Assembly (NCBI GenBank): GCA_026075535.2
Contig: AP026538.1
Span: 2,976,001 to 3,040,000, forward strand
Reading direction: 5' to 3'
Origin: Tricholoma matsutake
Lineage: Eukaryota; Basidiomycota; Agaricomycetes; Agaricales; Tricholomataceae
DNA: 64,000 nucleotides
Below, in pieces: positions 33,970 through 43,175 of the stretch. Positions within the stretch are counted from its first letter, which is position 1. Each line of letters opens with the position of its first letter. A program made the position numbers and the translations under genes. The notes beneath the pieces were generated by a model that was not told the DNA's origin, searched no databases, and was given only the letters and a program-made list of their open reading frames with translations.

Positions 33970-34243
33970 GGAGGGTGGGACAAGCAACCTGGAGGACATG
34001 TGATTGATGGGCACTAAACCCAGAGATGATGCGGCGGCATCAATGCAGTTGATGGCGCCGTTACCAAGCAGTGCCACTGATGTCTGGCACATGCCATGGT
34101 GAGAAGGAATTATCTAAGTGTTCGCAACCTTTATCCAAGGTTTATCAGAGGAGGGCTGTACACATTCAATTACCTCTTGTTAGAGGGGGACCACCTATCC
34201 TATACCACCTCTAGTAAGAGGTGATTGGTGGGATTATCAGGTG
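33970..34243 (-). repeat. KDZ right terminal inverted repeat
   Basis: Inverted partner of 26102-26375. Confidence 0.92.
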
Positions 34244-34547
34244 TGTTCACTACTGATAACAACAGGCAATGACCAAAAATGCACAATGCATGTGCACAGC
34301 CACCCAAACCGGACCCAAACCCCTCCTCCCCATTCAAATGGGATGTGAGGTTGTTGACACTGGCTAGGAGGGTGCAGAGGGATGCCGGGAGACCCCAGAA
34401 GGGGGATATCTGCCAGGTAAGTACCCAGCAACCCCTGTATGTGTGCCATGTCACACTGACATGCCAAACCCCCCCTCCCCCCCAAAAAAAACAAAAACAG
34501 AAATCTGAACAGGGGATGACAGTGACAAATGACAACAAGCCACCCAT

Positions 34548-34850
34548 CCCCAGCCTCATGAGCAACTGCTCATGGGGTGGATCATGGGTGGAACAATGCC
34601 CAGGCACAGGGACAGGAGATGACAACAACACACCACCCGCCCCCAGCCTCACAAGCAACTGCTTGTGGGGTGGATCATGGGTGGAATGACAATGATAACA
34701 AGCCACCCCACCCCCAGCCTCATGAGCAACTGCTTGTGGGGTGGAACGTGGGTGGAACAATGCCTAGGCACAGGGATAGGAGATGACAGTGCACCACCTG
34801 CCCCCAGCCTCACGAGCAACTGCTCGTGGGGTAGATTGTGGGTGGTATGA
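34548..34850. repeat. Palindromic minisatellite in element X
   Basis: Four units start at about 34548, 34641, 34711 and 34801, each CCCCAGCCTCA then a hairpin and GGGGT[GA]GAtcatGGGTGG. Hairpin cores: CATGAGCAACTGCTCATG, CACAAGCAACTGCTTGTG, CATGAGCAACTGCTTGTG and CACGAGCAACTGCTCGTG. The variable positions are the two symmetric CpG sites. Same unit type as 11568-11907. Confidence 0.8.
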
Positions 34851-34887
34851 CAGACAACACACCTAGCACAGTGGGGTCGCATCCCCT

Positions 34888-35158
34888 CCCCCTCCCCCAC
34901 ACTTCGCGTGGGGAGGGATTGTTTTGTACTTTTAATTATTTATTAGTATTGTGCCCCTCCTCCCCCATTTTGTGTGGGGGAGGGATTTTTTACTTTATGT
35001 TTTTACCTCCCCCCTCGTGCTGAACACGAGGGGTTAAGCTTTTATGTATATAATGTATATAAATAAAACTCCCTCTCACATCTTGTGAGAGGGAGGGTTT
35101 TTTGTTTATGTATGTAATTACATCCCCACATCCCTTGAGTTCAATGCGAGGGATGTGG
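34888..35158. repeat. Array of five different hairpins in element X
   Basis: Stem-loops at 34888-34918, 34954-34984, 35011-35033, 35069-35095 and 35126-35158, about 60-70 bp apart. Stems are 9-12 bp and unrelated in sequence (CCCTCCCCCAC, CCCTCCTCCCCCA, CCCCTCGTG, CTCCCTCTCACA, CCACATCCCT). Four are followed by T-rich runs, so they look like hairpin-plus-T modules. Confidence 0.8.
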
Positions 35159-35227
35159 TTGAATGAACAAATGTACGGTCATGAGTTTGAGTGTCATAAA
35201 TAAACCTTGTATTACTAGCTCATAATT

Positions 35228-35312
35228 CTCCTGTGGCTCAGTTGGTTGAGCACAGTAGTTTGGTTTGTCATGTGATCATTTCACTGCAAGGTCTTGAGTT
35301 CAATCCTTAATC
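35228..35312 (+). other. tRNA-like segment with A and B boxes, right end of element X
   Basis: A box TGGCTCAGTTGG (35234-35245) and B box GAGTTCAATCC (35296-35306) on the plus strand. The downstream TGTACA...AAATTTATTTTG matches that following the left copy, so the two are parts of an inverted repeat. Transcription would run toward the right end. Not a convincing cloverleaf. Confidence 0.5.
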
Positions 35313-35486
35313 TGTACAAATTTATTTTGTAGGCACTTCGAGAACTTAGGCTTGAAATGTGACTCTCAATTATGGTATACTATAATAAGTTGAGCATCTG
35401 GAATAACTAGAGTCCAACTGGAATAACTGGAATCCAATCAGAATAACTGGAATCTGATCAGAATAGGTGGGGGAGTGTAAATTACA

Positions 35487-37965
35487 GGGACCAATGAGTA
35501 CTAGAGTATTGAATGGTGCATATTATAATGTTGTTCTAGTTGACAACAATTCCAGGCACCTTACAAGTGAACAAGTAAAGACAAAAGATGAAGCCTGTAT
35601 ATGGTTACAAAATTATTTGACCTATATTGAGCATCAATTTGGCTATAAACCAAAAAGGGTACGGTTTGATCAGGGAAAAAAATTTCTTAATCAGAAATTT
35701 ATTAATTGGGCTGCCAAACATGGCATAAAAATAGAAGTGACAGCCCCATATTCACCATAACAAAATGGCATGGCTGAATGATTTAATCGTACTATTATTG
35801 AATTAGCACGAGCCATGATGATTGCTCGTGAAGTACCTAAAAGTTTATGGCATGAAGCCATCAACCATGCCACCTATGTCCGTAACAAGTCATTTACATG
35901 TGCCATCAAGGGAAAAACTCCCAAAGAAGGTTTCATGGCACAAAAACCCGACATTTCCCATTTTCAAGCATTCGGCTGCCCTGTATGGATATTAAATGAG
36001 GCCTGAGCATCAAAACTTGATCCGAAATCCCAAAAAATGATGTTTGTGGAATTTGTTGATGGATCATGTGCTATTAAATATTATAATGCATGTACAACAT
36101 ATGTTGGCACTACATGAAATTATTATTTTGTAAATTCCCCTTCCGATATTCAATTTGAGGGGGAGGTAGAGCCACAGGGGACAATGGGAGACCAAATTGA
36201 ATCAGTCAGACAGTGTGAAACTCTAAAACGTAAACATCCTGATGACAAAGATTTGCCTCCAATTGAGAGGAATTTATGACCTCATAAGCAGGTCAATTAT
36301 AGATTATTAGATGATCCACTTCTTGCATATGATCCATTTCCAGAATTAACTGCATTAGCAAATGAAAATCCTGGAGAGGAATCATGGGTCAATACACAAA
36401 ATAAGGTAATTGGTGCTATTCTAGATTGCGCTAATCTCACATCAGAGGACCCACAATGTTTAAATGAATCACATAATACATCAGAGTGGCCTGAATGGGA
36501 AAAGGCAGTCCAAACTGAATTGCAACAATTGCAGGATCATCAAATGTGGAAACTTATTGATCCACCAATCCCATTAAAAATAAATGGGTATTCCAAAAGA
36601 AATATAATAAGGAATGTATGTTGACGAAATATAAGGCCAGATTAGTGGCCAAAGGATATTCCCAAATTCTGGGAATGGGTTATGTTGATGTATTTTCACC
36701 AGTAGTGCAATTGGAATCCCTACAAGCAATTCTTGCATTGGCCACTGCCAAAAATTGGGAAATATGTCACATGGATGTTAAGGGCACATAACTTAATGGA
36801 ATCCTAAAGGAGAAAATCTATATGGAGCAACCCAAAGGATTCACAGATGGCACAATGAGCATGTGTGAACTAATTAAAACACTCTATGGACTTAAGCAAT
36901 CAGGATGCAAATGAAATATCCAGCTTAACAAGAAGCTGACAAACCATGGATTCAAAATTTTATATTCTGACCCATGTGTCTGTATTCGAAGAGGACAAGA
37001 TGGCACACAAATAATAACTGTATGGGTCGATGATTTACTTCTTTTTACAGTTACTATTGAATCCATGGAAAACCTCAAACAAGAAATTAAAGAAATGTTT
37101 GAGGTATCCAACCTTGGAGAACCTAATAAAATTGTTGGCATAGAAATTAGTCACAATTGAGCAAATCACAATTAAACAAGTGACATATATTGATGCCATC
37201 CTTAAAAAATATGGGATGGGGGATGCCAATTCTGTAACTACTATGATGGATTCAAACCTTAAGCTTGAGCCTGGAGAATCAGAGGTCAGAAATAAAAGTA
37301 ATGATTATGTGTCAATGATTGGCTCCTTAATGTACACAGCTGTGGCCACAAGGCCAGACATAGCATATGCTGTGAACAGATTAGCATCATTCACAGCAAA
37401 TCCCACTTTGTCACATTGGAACGCTGCTAAATGAATTATGCAGTATCTCAAAGGGACTAGGAACTATGCAATCACTTATACAAAAATAGAACATCCCAAT
37501 GATCCAGTCTATGGATATTCTGATGCCAGCTTCACTAACAATGATGACCATACATCAGTATCCAGATATAATTTCATGAAAGCTGGCAGGACAATTACTT
37601 GGGGATCCAAGAAACAAAACTCTGTTTCTCTGTCATCTACTGAAGCTGAGTATATTTTTATGTCGGATGCAGCACATGATGCCTTATGGCTATGAAGTCT
37701 ATATTCAGAGTTGGGATATACCCAACTTGAACTGACTTTAATTTGCAGTGATAATTTAAGCTCATAGCAATCACTAAAAATCCATGCTATCACAAATGTA
37801 CTAAGCATTCTGACATCAAAAATCATTTTATCCATGACCAAATTAAAAATGAAAATATACAAATTAAACATTGTCCCACAGGTAAAATGACCACTGATAT
37901 ATTTACTAAAGTGTTACCAAGACAAACTTTTGATCACCACCAAGCCACTCTCAACATATCCTCCA
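35487..37965 (+). pseudogene. Copia integrase C-part, reverse transcriptase and RNase H
   Basis: Resumes after element X at GPMSTRVLNGAYYN. Integrase catalytic D in VLVDNNSRHL, D in VRFDQGKKFL, E in QNGMAE before a TGA. The RT core has YKARLVAKGYSQ, MDVKG, LYGLKQSG and the active site VWVDDLLLF (near 37025); thumb and connection follow. RNase H has YGYSDASF and SLSSTEAEYI. Stops are mostly TGA in place of arginine CGA; there are frame changes near 36590 and 37160. Inactive. Confidence 0.9.
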
Positions 37966-37977
37966 CTTGAGGGGGAG

Positions 37978-38242
37978 TGTTGAGGAATAGGCACATGATC
38001 ATGTGTCTGGACTACCCTTAACCCTAAAGTTATGGAAATGTCCATGCACTGACAAGTGGAGGACCTTGTAATGTCAGACATTATTTTCTTGTATAAATTC
38101 TGAGGTTAAACTAAAAATAAAATAACAAGTTCTGCACCCATGCACTCACACTGTGCATTCTTGCACTAAGCTAAATATGTATCCCGACATCTTGTAACCA
38201 CTTAAAGCCATTGCTATACACATGCACTATCATATCTCAACA
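37978..38242 (+). repeat. Copia 3' LTR
   Basis: 265 bp partner of 22387-22651, directly after the polypurine tract. Confidence 0.95.
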
Positions 38243-38247
38243 CAATC

Positions 38248-38759
38248 ATCAATGATTTTTTCCTCCTTATGAAAAGGGCTTTTGTCCATCGCATCTCATG
38301 TCTTTACCCAACATTCCATGGTCATTCCCACAAAATTTGTGTGTGCAAGGATGGAAGGGATGTCCAAGCAAGGAGTGGCAGTCACATTGGCAGGGTCAGA
38401 TAGCTGTTTACCCACATATTTCCACCATTGGTCATTGTAAGCATCTGAACAGTGTTGATGATCCAGACAGATTCATGAATGGTGAAGTGGTGGCGGTACA
38501 AAAGCTGGAAGCTTACAAAAATCCTGCAATGCACATTGTGTCTTGGCAATCCCCATCATGCACCATATCCTGAGCCTCTCCATACCTGATCGGCAAGGTT
38601 AGCTTGTTGCCTGATTGCCTTGTCTTCCTTGTTGGCTGCCTCTATTTACAGATGACACTGGTCAGCTGAAACAACAATTGCATTGAAGTGAATACATACA
38701 ATATCCATTTGATCTTTCTGAACCTCACAGAAATGTTTCACAATGGTGTTCATCAAGTT
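38248..38759. other. Copia flank, no clear gene
   Basis: Right flank of the Copia insertion. An open frame at 38298-38573 (plus, 91 codons) shows no recognised motif. Confidence 0.35.
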
Positions 38760-39368
38760 TTAACACTGCCAATGAATTGGTACCCAAAACCACTTTCCAA
38801 GATTGTTGCCACTGCCTTTCATCCAATCATCACTTCCAATGTTTCCTTGAAGTGCATCAGCATGCAGTGCTTGTGGATCAGCATCTGCTGGAGAAAACAC
38901 CTCATCTTCCCTGCCTTGCCCACTGTGTTCATTTATTTCCTTTGAATGAACATCTATGTGGGCATGTGGAAATACATCCACAAGGATGAGGAATATTTCA
39001 TCAGCAAACCAGTAACACTGATTTTTGAATGGTCTGTACTTCAGCCCACTATTATGGATGAGGAATGAAACCAAGGTAAGATTGAAGAGCAGCAGTTTCT
39101 GAGAACAGGATTCAAAGCTTGCTGTGTGAAGACATTCATCATTCCCCCATCTATTAACTGTCTGAACCTGGTCAAGGGCAACCTGGGAAAGGTAGAGGGA
39201 ATCTAATGATGAAGTGATGTCAACAACATTTTCAGATGCATTCAAGAGGTCTGCACTTTCTAGCAGTGTTTGCAAGACATCTGGGCACTGGTGTGAGGGG
39301 TTTTTTGGTGATGCAGAGGTCATATTCTCCTTTGTGTGTGATGTGTACAAATTAGTGCTGGGAGCCAT
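38760..39368 (-). pseudogene. Unidentified ORF fragment with QCYWFAD motif
   Basis: 202 codons, minus strand. It contains NSGLKYRPFKNQCYWFADEIF, which resembles a short motif I remember from a family of mushroom hypothetical proteins. The C-terminal part (VPIHWQC) looks like read-through. Either a gene fragment or one exon; the upstream exon may be 40002-39893 across a solo LTR. Function unknown. Confidence 0.35.
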
Positions 39369-39469
39369 CCATGACAGCTGTTATAAGATACTCATGCTGT
39401 GGGTGTGCTTTTGATTTGAAATGTTTGATTTCCATGACTGTTAATTTTCTCATGCCATCATGGGAGGTT

Positions 39470-39892
39470 TATAAGGGCAACCTCAGCCCCTAGCAAAGGG
39501 AAATCTGAAGTTAAAATTATAGTACATATTACAGGGATTGAAGGTGCACCTAGCAAAGGGAAATCTGAAGAGAAAACTCTAAGGACCCCTTTGCCAGTGC
39601 CCAGGATATGTGAAGACTGCAAAATCAAATAATAATCTAAAAATAGAAAAGGCAGAGATAGACAGATCAAGGCCACCAAATGACATCATACCAAGGGGTA
39701 GATGTCCGAAAGGGTACTCCATCTCTAAATATAAAACTGTTAGCATGCACAAATGTGATAGAAAGGAAAATTAGTAATAAAACAAGGAAAAATCATAGAA
39801 AATGAAGAATAGAAGGAAATGAGGTGAGGAAAACTATAGGACAAACATAAAAAATAGGAGAAACATATGGGGCATCCCCTAGTCCCCTTACA
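39470..39892 (-). mobile_element. Solo LTR of the Gypsy-A family
   Basis: 423 bp, TATAAGGGCAACC ... CCCCTTACA on the plus strand, i.e. a minus-oriented copy of the Gypsy-A LTR with both diagnostic CTAGCAAAGGGAAATCTGAAG repeats. The 5-bp flanks (AGGTT and AACAA) do not match, so it may derive from recombination between different copies. Confidence 0.88.
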
Positions 39893-40002
39893 AACAACCT
39901 GCAGTAAAGGCCACCAAGTTTGTTTTTCCAAGTTGTAACATCTTGAAAGTCTGGAGGAAATTCAACATTTTCCAAGTCTCTTAGCTCTTTTGGAGAAGAC
40001 AT
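39893..40002 (-). pseudogene. Possible first exon cut by the solo LTR
   Basis: MSSPKELRDLENVEFPPDFQ and about 17 more residues up to KLGGLYCRLF, then the LTR begins. It could be the N-terminus of the fragmentary gene at 38760-39368, but I could not connect the frames. Confidence 0.3.
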
Positions 40003-40146
40003 GCCCAGAGCTAAAAGAATTGGGTGAAATCAAGGAGTGAAAGAGAGAGAAATGCATGATGGAAGTGAGTTGGCCATGCCCTGACCATGTATGGTGGTTC
40101 TAGATGCCCCAGATTACTAGTCTGAATGTAGATGCATGAGTATACC

Positions 40147-40262
40147 ACCTGATAATCCCACAATACACCTCTTATTAGAGGTTACTAAATAGTGCATTGG
40201 CCCCTCTAAATTGAGGTAAATATGTTAACTACATACAGGCCTCCTTCAATAAACCTTTATTA
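40147..40262 (+). repeat. Orphan KDZ-type terminal repeat
   Basis: CACCTGATAATCCCACAATAC..., resembling the first 115 bp of the KDZ end at 26102, including the CCTCTTATTAGAGG palindrome and the CTTCAATAAACCTT segment. No inverted partner was found, so it is probably a truncated relative or half of a deleted element. Confidence 0.65.
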
Positions 40263-40925
40263 TTGTGTCTGTTTGTTAGTATTATTTGGCATCACTCCAG
40301 TCAACACTGTCCTGAATACTTGCTGACATGCCATCAAAGCCATCAATCTCTCCCATCACTGTCTGCCCATGTCAACATTGCGCTCACTGCCTCTGACAGC
40401 AAGCTCATTATTTCCTTCTGCCCCATTTCCCTTGGTTTCTTTTGCTTACATGAACTGAATGTGTACATAGAATGACTACCTGCCTTCCTTTCCACTTTAT
40501 CTGCCCTTATAAGCCTGCTAGGGCACTACCTTCTTGAAGTGAGACTGAGAGATTATTGTACTTGGGGCTCTCCCTTTTCCAGGCCTATAAAATCATGTCA
40601 ATACCTATGTACTTGATGGGGACATCAGCAAAATCACACATGTCTGGAATTGTGTGGCAGATGTGGCAGGTATACCTAGTATAGAGCCATAGCTGTCATA
40701 TCTGCCACAATCTGAAAATTATTACCATACTCACCATACTCACCACACTCACTATACTCACCACATTAATATTGAACCCGAAGTCAATTTGATTGAAAAG
40801 GTGTGATTATGAGACCTGTTTGGCATCTGTTTTGGTGCCAAGCTGCAACAATCTTGACCTTCTCATTAGCATTATTGATATTCAACCTCTTCTAGACACT
40901 ACACTGGCACTCTTATGTGCCACAT
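40263..40925. other. Anonymous region
   Basis: No convincing gene or repeat. A short CTCACCA[TC]ACTCAC run lies near 40725-40765. Confidence 0.35.
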
Positions 40926-41646
40926 TGATAGGTCCACCTCACACTATAAGGTCTGTAACCACTCACAGCAGTTCTGCATCAATCTCCCATGGCACTCAGA
41001 ACCCCTCGAACGCCTTAGGGCCTCGCAAAACACTCCCAAACAGGCTTCGAGTGGCCTCACGCTACCTCGATCCCCCTCAATCCCCCTTGATCCTCCTCAA
41101 ACAATTTAGGAACACTTTGAATGTGCTCGGCTGCTGTCATCATGGCCTTGGGCACTCTTACTACATGCCGACAAGTCATAGCAAGGTTGACCAAGCTATT
41201 CGGCCACCAACTGAGCACGCGTGAGATGACTTAGGACGCAATGAGGCAAATTTCTGACATTTAGATGGTTTGTAATGACATAGGACGAGTACATTTCACA
41301 CATATCAGGACTCTGGAGATTTAATTCTTATCTTTTATTGTTTTACTCAGTGATAGAGGTTTATCTTTTATCCTAGACTTCACCTCATGTAGGCCTCATG
41401 TTCTCCTTCCCTTTTTTGGTAGTACCTCTTCAGAACTTATTTAAACTTGTAATAGTTACTCACTTGAGAGGGGAGGAAAAGAAATCGTCTTACTTCACTA
41501 TCGTCTGATTTAAGAGTTCAGCTCTTGAGTCCAAGCCTCTCATCTAGCCCAAAGTTCTGCAAATCGTCGCAAACTTCCTCAAAACTTCATATTAGCCCTC
41601 GAACCCTTCGTCCATTGTATATTGTTATCACCCCTCGTCACTATCA
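40926..41646 (+). repeat. Gypsy-B 5' LTR
   Basis: 721 bp with short inverted ends TGATAG/CTATCA. The first 524 bp match 63477-64000, differing mainly at CG/TG/CA positions. The left end is TGATAGGTCCACC. Confidence 0.9.
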
Positions 41647-42077
41647 TTGCTGCCCCACTCACATATTCTTTCTACACCCTTTGTAAAATGTCTACACTGT
41701 TCCCAATTACCTCGAACATCTCTTCTACCCCTTGAACCTTATCGATCTCCCTCGAACTTACATCGAGAGATCTCGTGCCCCTTCAAATGTTCTCGAAGCC
41801 CTTCGTACCCACTCGGATGTCTTATGCATCCATCAGGTTGACTTCAGTGACTTTTAGTACCACCTCGCACCCTTCCTCTAACTTGTGTTATACCATCCAA
41901 GGCCATTTTGGTAGGTTTTGTTTGGGTTTCCAGGTCGAGCATAATCATTTGGAGCCCACCGCAAGGGGTTTCTAAAACATTTCATCACCTAATCCATCTC
42001 GAATCTCCTGGCTTAGGCCAACACAAGCTAGAAACCTACAGATCGACACTTGTCACGCCTTTGAATCTCTCGAACAA

Positions 42078-43175
42078 TTGGGAGATATTCTTATACCTGT
42101 TTCCAAAGCAGAATCAACTCATCGTCGACTATTCCCTTCACCAATATCATCACCCTCAACATCATCTTCTACTTCTTTGTCTTTGTCATCTACATCTTCA
42201 TTCATCCTTCCAACAACTTCGACTCCTCTACCATCATTCACACAAGTTTTAACTCCTACTCCTGGAAACATTGCATTCATGACTATGCAAGCAACAATGC
42301 CAGCTTGTGGTCATTCCATGGCTCCGAAATTCGACCCTACCCAGCCACGAGAACTTCACAGATACTTTAACAAACTCGAATTGCTTTTCTCGGCGTGCAA
42401 TGTCACAAACTTGGAGGATATGAAGAAGCACGCTTGTCACTACCTCGATATTGACACTTCCGAACTCTGGGAATCGATTCCAGAATACGATGCCAGCATT
42501 TCGTTCCAGAACTTTCGCATCGCAATTCACAAGCTTTACCCCGGTTCAGAAGATGATCGCAAGTGGTCTATCTCCGATATGGACAAGTTAGTCAGCAAGC
42601 AACTACGCATCGGCATCTTCAATGCGAACAATCTCGGATTGTATTTCTGAGCCTTTTATAACATTACGAAATTCCTGTCAACTAAAAACAGAATCTCAGA
42701 AGCAGAGCAGAGCAGAGCATTCATTCGAGGATTCCAACCTGGATTGTGGTTGCGCATTGCTCAACGACTCGAGCTTAAGTATCCTGACCATTACCCAGAT
42801 GACCCCTACCCACTCAATCACATCCACGAAGCTGCAAAGTTTGTCTTAGCTGGATCGAACTCCTCGGACACCTCTTCCCTACTCAGCTCGAACTCAGCAA
42901 CCTTGTCATCAGCAGCGACCACCTCGACATCAGCACCTCAGATCAAATCGGAAGACCTTTCGGCTATCTTCAAAAAGTTTGCAACTACTCTCGTCATGGC
43001 TCTAGCAGGTTCGAAAATGTCTAACCCACCTTGTGCTAACAATAGCCCTCGACCTGAGCAAGTTGAAGCTCTGATTTGCATCTTTTGTGGTCTCGCCGGA
43101 CATTTTATTAGCAACTGTTTGGTTTGCCAGTCCTATATTAACGAAGGAAAGTGTAAGAAGTCTGAAGAACGCTGA
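42078..43175 (+). pseudogene. Gypsy-B gag with CCHC knuckle
   Basis: Ser/Thr-rich N-terminus, then the capsid-like part (FDPTQPRELHRYFNKLELLF ... SISDMDKLVSKQLRIGIFN). A stop at 42648-42650 and a frame change lead to RGFQPGLWLRIAQRLELKYP and an SxS-rich linker. It ends with the knuckle CIFCGLAGHFISNC (CX2CX4HX4C, near 43079) and QSYINEGKCKK. The start codon is uncertain. Confidence 0.8.

Larger units (their letters stand above)
26102..34243 (-). mobile_element. Complete KDZ (Zisupton-type) DNA transposon
   Basis: 8142 bp with inverted ends of 274 bp (26102-26375 and 33970-34243) beginning CACCTGATAATCCCACCAATC. A perfect 8-bp duplication, TGTTCACT, flanks it (26094-26101 and 34244-34251), the TSD size known for Zisupton elements. 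Three genes are inside: the KDZ transposase (minus), a gene with hybrid-binding-domain signatures (minus) and a lysine-rich protein gene (plus). It sits inside element X. Confidence 0.92.
25393..35481. mobile_element. Element X: inverted-repeat element with tRNA-like ends, interrupted by a KDZ transposon
   Basis: It interrupts the Copia integrase between GPTST and RVLNG. Ends are inverted: left TTACACTCCTCCACCTATTC, right its reverse complement with CC for TC. Subterminal parts are full of GGAAT/ATTCC words, and a tRNA-like segment faces outward at each end. It contains no transposase of its own; its internal part holds tandem repeats and hairpins. The flanks repeat 15-20 bp of the target (25373-25392 against 35482-35501), longer than usual for a cut-and-paste transposon. 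Superfamily undetermined. Confidence 0.65.
22387..38242 (+). mobile_element. Ty1/Copia element with nested insertions
   Basis: Two 265-bp LTRs (22387-22651 and 37978-38242; TGTTGAGGAATAGG ... AACA) flanked by a perfect 5-bp duplication, CAATC (22382-22386 and 38243-38247). A polypurine tract TTGAGGGGGAG precedes the 3' LTR. Total span is 15.9 kb, but only about 4.9 kb belong to Copia itself; the rest is the MITE 23197-24036 and element X with its KDZ insertion. The order gag, protease, integrase, RT, RNase H fixes it as Copia. Confidence 0.95.

Noticed and set aside
34200..34900. Long open frames on both strands over the minisatellite
   Set aside because: They are artefacts of tandem GGGTGG/CCACCC repeats; no consistent frame or motif.
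35228..35312. Functional tRNA gene
   Set aside because: Same reason; the region between the boxes is too long and unpaired, and it is the inverted counterpart of the left copy.
39465..39897. Target duplication around the solo LTR
   Set aside because: Flanks AGGTT and AACAA do not match; no TSD claimed.
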